Below are positions 9,436 to 19,717 of a stretch of 61,936 nucleotides of DNA, piece after piece. Numbering within the stretch: position 1 is the first letter of the stretch; every line of letters begins with the position of its first letter. Position numbers and translations under genes: made by a program. The notes beneath the pieces were generated by a model that was not told the DNA's origin, ran no database searches, and saw nothing but the letters and a program-made list of their open reading frames with translations. The stretch comes from a virus. The DNA lies in IMG/VR virus record IMGVR_UViG_3300031974_003128, positions 1 to 61,936 of that record; one strand, written 5' to 3'.

Positions 9436-9717
9436 ATGCAAAAATTTTTAAATATTCCAGTAACTAATGAGCAATACCAATTAGTTGCTATTAATGATAT
9501 TGTTTTAATAGAGCAAGCATCTACTACTACAGTAACAATTACTTATGGTGGTGGTAAAGTAACTACTATCACTCACGCAACAGCAGGTGCGGGAGATGAA
9601 ACACAAAGAGACACAATTGAAGGTGCAGTTGTAGCTGCACTAGCTACATCATGGACAAACGTAGCATACAACGTAGATAACCTACCGTATGCTGTGAGTG
9701 GAATTGGAGTAGCATAA
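9436..9717 (+). CDS. small virion-type protein (93 aa)
   Basis: A Thr/Val/Ala/Gly-rich beta protein (TTTVTITYGGGKVTTITHATAG) with no charged linkers. It has its own promoter (9399) and its own terminator (9749-9776), so it is a monocistronic and presumably strongly expressed gene in the head cluster. That suggests an abundant structural or decoration protein. I do not recognise the family. Confidence 0.6.
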   Translation: MQKFLNIPVTNEQYQLVAINDIVLIEQASTTTVTITYGGGKVTTITHATAGAGDETQRDTIEGAVVAALATSWTNVAYNVDNLPYAVSGIGVA

Positions 9718-9748
9718 CGATTATCCTTCCTTTACTATCGACAGCGAG

Positions 9749-9776
9749 AAAGCACCCAATTTCAGGGTGCTTTTTT
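9749..9776 (+). terminator. rho-independent terminator
   Basis: AAAGCACCC (9749-9757) pairs with GGGTGCTTT (9765-9773) around a 7-base loop and is followed by a T run. Confidence 0.9.
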
Positions 9777-9784
9777 ATTTTGTT

Positions 9785-9792
9785 TATCTTTG
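9785..9792 (+). promoter_or_regulatory. -7 promoter element TATCTTTG
   Basis: It lies directly after the terminator at 9749-9776 and 15 bp before the ATG at 9808. A TTG at 9790 that would lengthen the next ORF is part of this element, which argues for the ATG start. Confidence 0.7.
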
Positions 9793-9807
9793 TATAAACA
9801 TTTTCAA

Positions 9808-10533
9808 ATGATAAATTCTGTAAGAAATACTGTGCTTGCAATAATAAATAAAAATAACTATGGGTATATATCTCCTAGTGATTTTAACTTATTTGCAAAG
9901 CAAGCTCAGCTTGATATATTTGACGAATACTTTACAAATTATAATCAGCAAATAAACGAAGAGAATGCAAGAGTTTCTGGGACAGGTTATGCTGATATCA
10001 AAAAAGGATATGAAGAAGTAATAGATAGTTTTTCTGTTACAAACTATTTATCTCAAAGCGCTGCTAATGTTTACTTTTTACCTTCAACAGCTACAACTGG
10101 AGACGAATATTATTTATTAAATAAAGTTTTATGTTTTAGTTCAGGTATTTATCAAGGAGAAGCAGAGCAGGTTAGTCACTCAAAAATAACAATGTTAAGA
10201 AACTCTTTACTGACTGCTCCATCAAATCAATTTCCAGCATATACAATACAAGGAGACACTATATCAGTATTTCCTAGTTCATTTAATTCACCTAATGATG
10301 TTCAAGCGCAATACATAAGATATCCTAGAGATCCTAAATGGACTTATGTAACACTTTACGGAGGTGAGCCTTTGTTCGATCAATCTCAATCAGATTATCA
10401 AGACTTTGAACTTCCACCAGATGATGCTAATAATTTAGTAGCAAGGATATTACAATACGCTGGTATATCTATAAGAGAGGGAGATGTATATCAATTTGGA
10501 AATTTAGAAGAACAAAAAGAAAACCAAGAATAG
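9808..10533 (+). CDS. tail ring/connector protein
   Basis: About 241 residues starting MINSVRNTVLAIINKNNYGY. The pattern of an N-terminal helix, then YISPSDFNLFAKQAQLDIFDEYF, then a YPRDPKW segment is what I associate with the first ring/tail-tubular protein of crAss-like podoviruses, which extends the portal. It sits one base from the next tail gene. The ATG at 9808 is preferred over the TTG at 9790 because the latter lies within the promoter element. Confidence 0.65.
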   Translation: MINSVRNTVLAIINKNNYGYISPSDFNLFAKQAQLDIFDEYFTNYNQQINEENARVSGTGYADIKKGYEEVIDSFSVTNYLSQSAANVYFLPSTATTGDEYYLLNKVLCFSSGIYQGEAEQVSHSKITMLRNSLLTAPSNQFPAYTIQGDTISVFPSSFNSPNDVQAQYIRYPRDPKWTYVTLYGGEPLFDQSQSDYQDFELPPDDANNLVARILQYAGISIREGDVYQFGNLEEQKENQE

Positions 10534-10534
10534 T

Positions 10535-11455
10535 ATGGCATATATGAATCAAAATAAGTACTACACTAACAACGGGATAACTCCTACAGATACTAATTGG
10601 GGATCTTATCAATATGTTAGTTTGACAGACATTGTAAATAATTTTTTATTGATGTATGATGGCAACCATTCTCTTATTAATAATGAGCCTAGATATAAGA
10701 TATTATTTCATGCTAAGCGTGGTATACAAGAATTAAACTACGATGCTTTTAAAGAAATAAAAGCTTTAGAGTTAACTGTCTATGATGACTTAAGGTTTGT
10801 TTTACCTTCTGATTATGTCAACTGGGTAAAGCTATATCTTTTAAAAGACAATGTGTTAAGAGAGCTTGTTGAAAATATTCAAGTACAATCTGCTACACAA
10901 TACATACAATCTGCAACTGCTACATTTACTTATGATGGAGATAATAATGTAAACACTCAAGAATCTACATTAGATACTGAAAGAAAAAATGGATCATTAA
11001 AAAGTATTTATTTGAATGATGAGATAGATGAGAATGTAAATCCAAATGTTTATTACTTTGATAGTGATATTTATAATTACAAAATAGGAGCTAGATATGG
11101 ATTAAATACTGAAACAGCAAATATTAATCCTACATTTACAATTGATAAAAAAGCTGGTGTAATTAATTTTGATTCAACAATGGCAAATCAGCAGTGTGTA
11201 TTACAATATATATCTGATGGTATGGAAAATGGAGACAATACTCAGATTAGTGTCAATAAATTATTTGAAGAATATATATATGCATATATTAAATATGCCA
11301 TTTTAAATAGTAAATTTGGTGTTCAAGAATATATAGTGAACAGAGCTAAGAGAGATAAACAAGCTTTATTGAGAAACGCAAAGATCAGATTAAGTAACAT
11401 TCATCCAAGTAGATTGCTTATGAATCTTAGGGGTGAGAATAAGTGGCTAAAATAA
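10535..11455 (+). CDS. tail hub/tubular protein
   Basis: A protein of 306 residues. Features such as LLMYDGNHSLINNEPRYKIL, FHAKRGIQELNYDAFKEIKA and VLPSDYVNWVKLYLL match the second tail-tubular (hub) protein that precedes the stabilization gene in Bacteroidota podoviruses. It probably forms the tail tube base with the preceding product. It is tightly packed: one base after the upstream gene and one base before the giant downstream gene. Confidence 0.65.
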   Translation: MAYMNQNKYYTNNGITPTDTNWGSYQYVSLTDIVNNFLLMYDGNHSLINNEPRYKILFHAKRGIQELNYDAFKEIKALELTVYDDLRFVLPSDYVNWVKLYLLKDNVLRELVENIQVQSATQYIQSATATFTYDGDNNVNTQESTLDTERKNGSLKSIYLNDEIDENVNPNVYYFDSDIYNYKIGARYGLNTETANINPTFTIDKKAGVINFDSTMANQQCVLQYISDGMENGDNTQISVNKLFEEYIYAYIKYAILNSKFGVQEYIVNRAKRDKQALLRNAKIRLSNIHPSRLLMNLRGENKWLK

Positions 11456-11456
11456 A

Positions 11457-14400
11457 ATGGCAAACATTCAAAGAAATTTTATAGCGGGCCGTATGAACAA
11501 AAGCCTTGATGAAAGGCTTGTTCCTAATGGAGAGTATATAGATGCTTTGAATGTTAGATTGGGTTCTACTGAAGAATCTGAGATAGGTGCAGTTGAAAAT
11601 ACAAAAGGTAACATACAGGTTACTACTTTACAGTATACAGACGGAACTCCACTGAGCACTTCTGCTAGATGTATTGGAGCTTATGAAGATGGAGCAAATG
11701 AAACCATTTATTGGTTTGTACACGATCCAGCTTTTACAGTTGGAGCTACAGGTAAACTAGATTTAATTGTTTCATACAATGTAGTTACAGGTTCTCTTAT
11801 ATACCACGTTGTTAGCATCAATGATGGTTTCGGGGGTAGCACTGTATTAAATTTCAATCCAGATTATTTAATAACAGGTATAGATAAGGTAGATGATTTA
11901 TTATTCTTTACAGATAATTTTAATCCACCAAGAGTAATTAATATAGGAAGAAACTACCCTAACCCTGTATCTAATATAGACCAGGTTACAAATGAACAAT
12001 TAAATGTAATTAAAAAACCACCAACACAATCGCCAAGTATTACATTAATTCAAACTTCTTTACAAGATTCATATTTAGAAGAAAACTTTATTTGTTTTGC
12101 ATACAGATATAAATATGCCAACGGAGAATATTCTGCTATATCACAGTTTTCTGAAGCAGCTTTTTTCCCTCAATCATTTCAATTTTCTGCAAATAGTTTT
12201 TTAAATGAAGGAATGATTAATAATAGTAACGGAGTTACTATAACTTATAATTCTGGAAGTTCTTTAGTTACAGGTATTGATTTATTATTTAAAGAAGCCA
12301 CTGATCCTACTATTAAAGTTATAGAAAGAATTGATAAAGCTAAAAATGGTTTAGCAAATAATGTTAATTACACTTTTACATTTACAAATAGCAAAATATT
12401 TACTGTTCTTCCTGAATATGAAATATTAAGATTATATGACAATGTTCCAAAGCTAGCTAAAGCTCAAACTGTAATGAACAATAGACTAGTTTATGGTAAC
12501 TATGTAGAAGGATATAATTTAATTGATATTAATAATACTGATGTTAACATTGATTTTTCAACAACATTAAATTCTACGTCTGTAGATTTAACAGACTTAA
12601 CAACAACTTTTGCTAATTCTCAATATCAAGCTTTTGGTAATACATATCCTGGTGTTAATAACAGATTACAGGTAGACTTTAATGGTAATACAGATAAGTT
12701 AAAACAGGGGGCTCAAATTAATTTTTTATTTAGATTTGAGTTTGATTCTGCATTTGATTCAAGTGGAGGTGGTTTACCTAATACAGATCAAGGTAGTACG
12801 ACAATAAGTTTTTCTTATGTTTTAACTCAAGATTATTATCAATCTGCTACACCTATATTAGATTTAGTCGCAAATGCTGATTTTAAAGCAAGAATAGGTA
12901 CTGCTACTTCTATTCAAACTGTAGCTAATGCTCAAGCTGGAAATGGTTCTACAATGACAGATCAGTTTAATGCTTCATTGCTTGCTCAACTTGGAACTAC
13001 TAGCCCACAATATGATGTTTATCAAACAGGTATTTCAGCTAGTACAGCAACACCTCCAGCAAAAGGAGAGCCTATTGCTACATCTGGCCCTAATAATGTA
13101 TTACAATTAGTTATACCAGCTGCTCAGTACGAAGAAACAGGAGTTGGTACTAACACAATTATACAGTATTATCAAATTACAGAAGCTTCAGCTTCAATTC
13201 AAGATATATCAGATACACAAAGTTTACATTCAAACAGAGGTTATGAAATTGGTATAGTATATATGGATGCATACAATAGAGCTTCAACAGCTTTAGTAAG
13301 TGACACTAATACAGTTAACATTCCTTGTTCAGCTTCTACATCAAAGAATGAAATACAAGTTACTATACCTATTACACAAAGAGCTCCAAGCTGGGCAACT
13401 AGATATAAGTTTGTTATTAAACCAGATAGAGAAAATTATGAAACTATATACTCAAGTATATTTATAAATGATCCAAACTCATTAAATACTTATTTATTAT
13501 TAGAAGGTGATAATGTTTCTAAAGTAGAAGAAGGGGATAGATTAATAGTAAAGAGAGATGCTAATGGCCCTATGCAGTCTTGTGTATACGCAACTGTATT
13601 AGAAAAAAAATCACAAGCTCCTGACTTTATAACACCTACAAGTGGTAATCCAGTTCCTGGAGGTACTTATATGAAAATGAGTGCTGAAGATTTTTCAACT
13701 ATAGAAGGAACAGATGATGTAATTAACTTAGGAACATTTGAACAAACTGCTGATAATGCTGACGAAAATCCAGTGGCAGCAAATCCTTTCTTTACAACAA
13801 GTGGTGGTATAAACACGAATTATGATGTACCTGTAGGATCAAGAATTGTAATGAAGATTGAGCAAGTAAGAAATGGAACAGGTAGTTTATGTGAACAAAG
13901 AACAAGTGTATTAGAAGAAACATTTATTGCAAGCGATAGTTTCAATGATATGTATGATTGGTTTGTTAGTGATAATGTAGCTTATGTTATTGAAAACAAT
14001 GCTACTACTGTTTCTGGCGATCCATCAGACCCTGTAGGAAATGTAGTAATTCCAAACTTAGTACCTGGTTCACCAACAGGGACACCTGAATCAAATGGAT
14101 ATGCAGGGAATAATATTGGTGATGCTGCAATGTTTACAATGTTTGGTGGTGAAACTAACAGCCCTACTACTAGCAGTGATTTACTTCTAAACAACTATTA
14201 TAGATTTTATCAAGACGGAAACGATAACAGTTATTATTTATTAGTTAGCGGAACAGCAGCATGTGGTGGAGGATCAAATCAAAGATCACTGGTAAAAGTA
14301 TCATTTACAGTTTATAGAAGAGATACATTTATTGTATTTGAAACTGAACCAGAAGAAGCTTTACCAGATGTGTGGTATGAAAATAATTTATCTTTTGGTA

Positions 14401-17400
14401 TTGATTCTGTTGGTAATCATGATGGTAATGTAATAAATCAAGATATTGCAACATCTCAACCTGGTATTGTTAATACAGGTTTCTTTAACTGTTATGCTTT
14501 TGGTAATGGTGTTGAGAGTTATAAAATAAGAGACTCTATTTCAGGTAAAGCAATCAATTTAGGTAACAGAGTATTTACAACATCTAATGTAGAATACAAA
14601 GAATCACATAGATTTGCTGATTTAACATATAGTGGTGTTTATAATGATGAAACTAACGTAAATAAACTTAACGAATTTAACCTTGGTTTATTAAACTTTA
14701 AACCATTAGAAGATTCTTATGGAGATATTGAAATATTATATGGAAGAAAAACAGATATTCTTACTCTACAAGAAGATAAAATATCTTATGTATTAGCAGG
14801 TAAAAATATACTGACAGACGCAGGCGGTGCAAACCAATTAACATCTGTTCCAGAAGTATTAGGTCAACAAGTCGCTAGAATAGAAGAGTATGGTATAAGT
14901 AATAACCCAGAAAGTTTTGCAGTATGGGGGCAAAATAAATACTTTACAGATGTAAAAAGAAGTGCAGTTGTAGAATTAATTGGTAGTTCTGCATCTGATG
15001 AACAACTTAGAATAATATCTGAAGCAGGTATGAGAAGCTGGTTTAGAGATTTATTTACTTCTGCATTTACTACACAAAAATTAGGAGGTTATGATCCATA
15101 CATGAATGAGTATGTACTTACCTCTAATACAATATTAAAACCTGAAGTAGCAGTATGTCTAGCTTGTGGTGTTTCTAAAAACATTACAGTTCCAGCAGGA
15201 GCTGAGTTTATTTATTGTGTTGATGTTACGCAAGCTGTAGGCACAGTAACAGTTGATTATGTAATACCAAGAGAAGGTGAATTAGATATAAACACTGAAT
15301 TAGCTGATGCTATGGTTTCAGAATCAGGAGTTCAATTAATTACAGAAGGAAATCTATCTACTACTTTTTACACTGTTCAGGTTATATACAATGGTATTAT
15401 ATATACATCAGGATCAGTAAACCAATCTGGATCAATTACATTTGCAAAAGATGTGCCTTCTCAAACACAAGCTACAGTTATTGTTACACAAGATTCTTCA
15501 GCTAATGATACAATAGAAATTACAGTTGGATGTCCATCTGCAGAAGAGCTAACTATTTATAGTGTATGTGTTACTGAACCAGCAGACGCAGGAAAATTTA
15601 TACACAATGAATTTGACTGGACTGACGGAACAACTACATCAGCTACACAATCAGATTTAGTTACATTTGGATCAGGAACTACTACATTTATTGTGTCACA
15701 ATATACTGTAAAAGTAGGAAGTCAAGGCACTGGTTTAATACCACCTGATTACGCTACGGTTACAATGTACTCAAACAAAATCGGATTTGATGATTTTGTA
15801 TTTAATCCTGCTACAGATAGATTTGGTTATTTAAGAACAAACACATTCTATGACAACAACATAGTTGATATTACTAGTTTATTAGCAGCCGCTGCTACTA
15901 TACCAACAAATGGAACTTTTGCTCCAACAAAATATTACTCAGACTTTACAATGCCTGCAACAACAGGTAATAAACTGTATTTAATCTGGGATTACACAGG
16001 AACTTTATCACCAACACCTCCTACTGCGCCAGTTGCTCCAACAGCACCTACACCAGTAGCACCAACTCCACCTACTCCAATAGCACCAACTCCTGTGCCA
16101 GTTCCTATTCCAACTCCTGTGCCAGCGCCAGTTCCTATTCCAACTCCGCCAACTCCGCCAACTCCGCCAACTCCAGTTGCTCCTACCCCAACACCTGTTC
16201 CGGTAGCACCAACTCCAGTTGCGCCAGTTGCTCCAACAGCACCTACTCCTACAGCTTTATACTATAGATTAAACCCTTGTGTTGGAACAGCTCAATTCTG
16301 TTACTATCAAGCAGCTGCACAGCCTGCTCCTAATCAGAGATATATTGATGGTACTACAGGTGTTTATTATTATTATAGTGGTGACGCTGGTTTAGTGAGT
16401 CCTGGTGGAACAGTTTGTTCAAACATACAAATTATTAGTGGTCAAACAGGATGTCCAGGAGCGCCTACTGCGCCTACTGCACCAACTCCAACTGCAACAT
16501 TCCAAGATGTAGAAATTAGAGAATGTTACACAACAGGAACAACATACCTTGTAAGATTACAAGGAGGGGTATTAACATCACCTACTTTATCAAGTGGGAC
16601 TGCTGTAAAAATTACTGGCTCAGCTTTCTTCCCTAATCCTGAGTTTACAGGAACTAAATGTTGGGAAATTATAGACGCATCGGCATCAAGCTATGATTCA
16701 GTCGTTTCAGTTGATGCAATAGAAAGTAGTTGTGGAAGTACAAATTGTCCTGTTACTTATGAATACAGAGAATATACAGAATGTCACACAAGTTTAACTC
16801 AAATATTTAGAAACTTTGCAGGAAGTACTTGGCCAAGTGTAATACAATACAATATAGGTGGAAATGATTTATGTTTCTCAAGCGGTGTTACAACAAGTAC
16901 AACATCGACAGTAGATATAGCAGGATTAACAACATTTAATAATTGTTATGATTGTGAAAGTCCAAACACTTGGAGTACTGCTATAGCAGGTAGTGGTGAT
17001 GGATCTGATTCAACGGCTTGTCCAAAAAGAACTGACTATGCTATATTTACAACAAGAGCTGATGTTTCATTAATACAAGCAGGAGATATAATGTATGCAA
17101 ACTCATCATTATCAACTGTATTTAATGGTGGTACATTATGGTATGGAGTATCAAATACTCAAGGATTATTAGGAGCTGATTACGCATTATTAATATTAGC
17201 AACAGGGGTTGTTCAAACTGTTGTGAATTGTAATCCTCCAACACCAAACCCTGTAGCGCCTATACCGACACCTCCATTCCCACCTACGCCTCCAACACCA
17301 CCATCGCCACCGACACCGGTTGCGCCAACTCAAGAAATTTCAGTTGTTAGATGTGGTACTGCTTCTCCAACTTATCATGTAGAAGTTATAGGAGCATCAG

Positions 17401-18368
17401 GATTAACAACAGGATTAGGTATTCAGTTTAGTTCTGGTGGATCAACTGGTGGTTGTCCAACTTTTGACACCACTCAATGTTATGAGATTACAGCTGTTAA
17501 CATTGGTTTCCATAACTGTCAAGGTAACTGGTATTTTACTAGTAGTAATTGTGGTGGATTAAGTGGATGTGTAGCGCCTACACCTCCGACTCCTCCAACA
17601 CCTACAGCGCCTACACCGACGCCTACTGCGCCTACACCCACACCGACTCCAACTCCTCCAACACCAGGGCCTACGCCTACGCCTACGCCTACACCGACGC
17701 CTACGCCTACGCCGACTCCGGTAGCACCAACACCTGTTCCGGTAGCATCGACTTATTACGCTACATTTGTTGAATGTGGTGATCCAACAGGAGCAGTGTT
17801 ACAAGTATTTGATTCTAGTCCAATTTCTAGTATATGGGTTATTGATGACGGTATATTATGTTATGAATATGTAAATAGTAGTGGAACAGGAGCTGATGGA
17901 AATATAAATAGTTATAATTTATTTACGAGCTGTATAGATTGTCAGAATCCTCCAACGCCTACGCCAGTACCTGTACCAGTACCAGTGCCTGTGCCTGTGC
18001 CTGTGCCTGTGCCTACTCCAGTGCCGACACCTACGCCGCCGACACCTACTCCGCCGACACCTACTCCAGTGCCTGTGCCTACTCCAGTGCCTGTGCCGAT
18101 ACCTACACCTACTCCAGTAGCGCCTAGCCCAAGTTGTATAGGATTAACGGGAAGTAGAAGCTCAATATCTGCGGCAGATGCTTGTAGTTCAACAAGAGTT
18201 GAAACTCATTACTATAATAGCGGAAGTTTCTGTTCAGCAACAGCATACTATGGAACAACAGCAGGATGTTCAAGCTTATATGCATCAGCAGTATATGTTA
18301 CTGTAGGGGGTAATGTTAGATTCTGGAATGGATCAGCATTTACTACATCTTGTCAAGGATGTCCATAA
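11457..18368 (+). CDS. giant tail stabilization ('muzzle') protein with five proline-rich blocks
   Basis: A protein of 2303 residues. The N-terminus (IQRNFIAGRMNKSLDERL, then PNGEYIDALNVRLG and EIGAVENTKGN) is the recognisable start of the crAss-like stabilization/muzzle family that caps the tail. After about residue 1510 it becomes modular. Pro-rich blocks dominated by TP, VP, AP and IP dipeptides lie at about 1519-1598, 1668-1681, 1926-1959, 2039-2098 and 2163-2227. They separate small Cys-containing beta domains (Cys pairs in each). The C-terminus is a last Cys-rich domain ending CQGCP. The expected family C-terminus is missing and appears instead in the gene at 22430. The Pro blocks resemble hydroxyproline glycomodules, and a prolyl hydroxylase gene follows directly. 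Block DNA is short-period repeat, so its length may vary. Confidence 0.85.
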   Translation: MANIQRNFIAGRMNKSLDERLVPNGEYIDALNVRLGSTEESEIGAVENTKGNIQVTTLQYTDGTPLSTSARCIGAYEDGANETIYWFVHDPAFTVGATGKLDLIVSYNVVTGSLIYHVVSINDGFGGSTVLNFNPDYLITGIDKVDDLLFFTDNFNPPRVINIGRNYPNPVSNIDQVTNEQLNVIKKPPTQSPSITLIQTSLQDSYLEENFICFAYRYKYANGEYSAISQFSEAAFFPQSFQFSANSFLNEGMINNSNGVTITYNSGSSLVTGIDLLFKEATDPTIKVIERIDKAKNGLANNVNYTFTFTNSKIFTVLPEYEILRLYDNVPKLAKAQTVMNNRLVYGNYVEGYNLIDINNTDVNIDFSTTLNSTSVDLTDLTTTFANSQYQAFGNTYPGVNNRLQVDFNGNTDKLKQGAQINFLFRFEFDSAFDSSGGGLPNTDQGSTTISFSYVLTQDYYQSATPILDLVANADFKARIGTATSIQTVANAQAGNGSTMTDQFNASLLAQLGTTSPQYDVYQTGISASTATPPAKGEPIATSGPNNVLQLVIPAAQYEETGVGTNTIIQYYQITEASASIQDISDTQSLHSNRGYEIGIVYMDAYNRASTALVSDTNTVNIPCSASTSKNEIQVTIPITQRAPSWATRYKFVIKPDRENYETIYSSIFINDPNSLNTYLLLEGDNVSKVEEGDRLIVKRDANGPMQSCVYATVLEKKSQAPDFITPTSGNPVPGGTYMKMSAEDFSTIEGTDDVINLGTFEQTADNADENPVAANPFFTTSGGINTNYDVPVGSRIVMKIEQVRNGTGSLCEQRTSVLEETFIASDSFNDMYDWFVSDNVAYVIENNATTVSGDPSDPVGNVVIPNLVPGSPTGTPESNGYAGNNIGDAAMFTMFGGETNSPTTSSDLLLNNYYRFYQDGNDNSYYLLVSGTAACGGGSNQRSLVKVSFTVYRRDTFIVFETEPEEALPDVWYENNLSFGIDSVGNHDGNVINQDIATSQPGIVNTGFFNCYAFGNGVESYKIRDSISGKAINLGNRVFTTSNVEYKESHRFADLTYSGVYNDETNVNKLNEFNLGLLNFKPLEDSYGDIEILYGRKTDILTLQEDKISYVLAGKNILTDAGGANQLTSVPEVLGQQVARIEEYGISNNPESFAVWGQNKYFTDVKRSAVVELIGSSASDEQLRIISEAGMRSWFRDLFTSAFTTQKLGGYDPYMNEYVLTSNTILKPEVAVCLACGVSKNITVPAGAEFIYCVDVTQAVGTVTVDYVIPREGELDINTELADAMVSESGVQLITEGNLSTTFYTVQVIYNGIIYTSGSVNQSGSITFAKDVPSQTQATVIVTQDSSANDTIEITVGCPSAEELTIYSVCVTEPADAGKFIHNEFDWTDGTTTSATQSDLVTFGSGTTTFIVSQYTVKVGSQGTGLIPPDYATVTMYSNKIGFDDFVFNPATDRFGYLRTNTFYDNNIVDITSLLAAAATIPTNGTFAPTKYYSDFTMPATTGNKLYLIWDYTGTLSPTPPTAPVAPTAPTPVAPTPPTPIAPTPVPVPIPTPVPAPVPIPTPPTPPTPPTPVAPTPTPVPVAPTPVAPVAPTAPTPTALYYRLNPCVGTAQFCYYQAAAQPAPNQRYIDGTTGVYYYYSGDAGLVSPGGTVCSNIQIISGQTGCPGAPTAPTAPTPTATFQDVEIRECYTTGTTYLVRLQGGVLTSPTLSSGTAVKITGSAFFPNPEFTGTKCWEIIDASASSYDSVVSVDAIESSCGSTNCPVTYEYREYTECHTSLTQIFRNFAGSTWPSVIQYNIGGNDLCFSSGVTTSTTSTVDIAGLTTFNNCYDCESPNTWSTAIAGSGDGSDSTACPKRTDYAIFTTRADVSLIQAGDIMYANSSLSTVFNGGTLWYGVSNTQGLLGADYALLILATGVVQTVVNCNPPTPNPVAPIPTPPFPPTPPTPPSPPTPVAPTQEISVVRCGTASPTYHVEVIGASGLTTGLGIQFSSGGSTGGCPTFDTTQCYEITAVNIGFHNCQGNWYFTSSNCGGLSGCVAPTPPTPPTPTAPTPTPTAPTPTPTPTPPTPGPTPTPTPTPTPTPTPTPVAPTPVPVASTYYATFVECGDPTGAVLQVFDSSPISSIWVIDDGILCYEYVNSSGTGADGNINSYNLFTSCIDCQNPPTPTPVPVPVPVPVPVPVPVPTPVPTPTPPTPTPPTPTPVPVPTPVPVPIPTPTPVAPSPSCIGLTGSRSSISAADACSSTRVETHYYNSGSFCSATAYYGTTAGCSSLYASAVYVTVGGNVRFWNGSAFTTSCQGCP
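16011..16255 (+). repeat. proline-codon low-complexity block 1
   Basis: Degenerate short-period repeat (CCA-ACT-CCN, GCA-CCA, GTT-CCT units) encoding alternating Pro with Thr, Ala, Val or Ile. It lies between the virion body and the first C-terminal Cys-rich domain. Confidence 0.85.
17571..17750 (+). repeat. proline-codon low-complexity block 4
   Basis: Tandem 6-base units of the CCTACG/CCGACG type encoding (TP)n with some APTP. The units are near-identical over dozens of bases, so slippage-driven length change is plausible. Confidence 0.85.
17945..18135 (+). repeat. proline-codon low-complexity block 5
   Basis: Tandem CCTGTG/CCAGTA units encoding (VP)n followed by (TP)n. The 6-base units are repeated about six times without change near 17985-18015. 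Confidence 0.85.
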
Positions 18369-18427
18369 AATAATATTTGCACCCTTTAAATATAATTTTT
18401 AACTTTATTAAAATTTAATTTAATATA

Positions 18428-19717
18428 ATGGAGGAAATAAAAGATTTTTTGACTCAAGAAGAGTGTCAAGAATTAATAAAATTAATAGATGCCGACCACC
18501 AAAGATCACAAGTTGTGGAAGGTGGAACTGATAGATCAGCAGTATCAGAAGTAAGAACATCAAGCACTTGTAATCTTAGTAACGAAAACCCACTTGTTTT
18601 AAAAGTACATAAAAAAATATCTGAACACCTTGGTTTAGATATAAAATATGGTGAGTCACTTCAAGGACAACTATACGAAGTTGGTCAGTTTTTTAAACCA
18701 CACCAAGATTTCTTTAGTGGTATTGCATACGATAAACATTGCAAAGCTTCAGGTAATAGAACGCATACATTTATGATTTATTTAAATGATGATTTTGAGG
18801 GCGGAGGAACACACTTTCCAACATTGAAAAAAACAATAGAGCCTGAAACAGGGAAAGGTTTATGGTGGTATAATATGGTAGATGGTGAAGTACAGAATCA
18901 ATATATGCACGAAGGTGTATCAGTTGACAGTGGTAAAAAATATATTATAACTTCTTGGTGGAGAGAGAAAGTTTGGGATGGAGCAGCTGATCAAAATCTT
19001 TATGAGCAATCTGCCAAAGAAGATATTGAAGATGCTGTAGTAGTAGAAGAGCCACAATCATATATTGTTAAAGCATCAGAGTTAATTAAAACCACTGAGG
19101 TAATTGAGTCATCAGCTAAAACATTTTCAAGCAAAGATGATTTTCCCAAGTTTACTGAACAAGGTTTTGCATTACAAAAATGTCCTGCAAATGTGTGGGG
19201 AGTTATTCAGGATGCATATAACTTATTGAAAGAAAAACTTGTAGAAGAAAACTTCGAAGGCAAAGAACAATTTATAGTAGGTGGTGGTAGTGATATATTA
19301 TCTTTTGACCACGCTCCTAATATAAGATCTTATATTCATAATGAGTTGATTGGTATACACGAAGAGTTTTCAAAAGAAAACCTTGAGCCATCTTTTGTAT
19401 ATGGTATAAGATCATATACTAAAAATGCAACTTTAACACCTCATACCGATAGAATAGCAACCCATCATATATCGTCAATTATAATTGTAGATAAAGACTT
19501 AGCTTGCGGTTGTTCAAATAAACCAAACGCTGATGATTGGCCACTAGATATTCAGGGTCATGATGGTGAATGGTATAAAGTATATGCACAACCAGGAGAT
19601 ATGATACTGTATGAATCTGCTAAATGTGAACACGGAAGAGTAGAACCTTTTGGAGGAACATTCTTTAGGAACTTTTATGTGCATTATAAATTAAAAGACT
19701 GGGAGTATAAACCATGA
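18428..19717 (+). CDS. tandem 2OG-Fe(II) oxygenase; N-terminal prolyl 4-hydroxylase domain
   Basis: A protein of 429 residues with two oxygenase domains. Domain 1 (about 1-180) has the full prolyl 4-hydroxylase set. The Fe ligands are His92-x-Asp94 (FKPHQDFF) and His161 (MHEGVSVDSGKKY). The 2-oxoglutarate-binding Lys171 lies exactly ten residues after the distal His, as in collagen P4H. The family signature GGGTHFPTL is also present. Domain 2 (about 240-429) has His339-x-Asp341 (LTPHTD), His402 (CEHGR) and a candidate 2OG-binding Arg414. It begins 59 bp after the Pro-rich tail gene and overlaps the dehydratase by 4 bp. I infer that it hydroxylates prolines in the neighbouring virion proteins. 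It needs O2, Fe and 2-oxoglutarate, fitting an aerobic host. The substrate is not proven, and a small-molecule or sugar oxygenase role remains possible. Confidence 0.88.
   Translation: MEEIKDFLTQEECQELIKLIDADHQRSQVVEGGTDRSAVSEVRTSSTCNLSNENPLVLKVHKKISEHLGLDIKYGESLQGQLYEVGQFFKPHQDFFSGIAYDKHCKASGNRTHTFMIYLNDDFEGGGTHFPTLKKTIEPETGKGLWWYNMVDGEVQNQYMHEGVSVDSGKKYIITSWWREKVWDGAADQNLYEQSAKEDIEDAVVVEEPQSYIVKASELIKTTEVIESSAKTFSSKDDFPKFTEQGFALQKCPANVWGVIQDAYNLLKEKLVEENFEGKEQFIVGGGSDILSFDHAPNIRSYIHNELIGIHEEFSKENLEPSFVYGIRSYTKNATLTPHTDRIATHHISSIIIVDKDLACGCSNKPNADDWPLDIQGHDGEWYKVYAQPGDMILYESAKCEHGRVEPFGGTFFRNFYVHYKLKDWEYKP

Noticed and set aside
9790-9807. TTG start for the ring protein (likewise TTG at 23647 and 49582)
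   Set aside because: Each TTG is part of a TATCTTTG promoter element, and an ATG follows within 9-18 bases.
17549-18127. Plus-strand ORFs rich in Ala-Tyr-Thr-Ser-Asp within the Pro blocks
   Set aside because: They are alternative-frame readings of the hexamer repeats that encode (TP)n and (VP)n.
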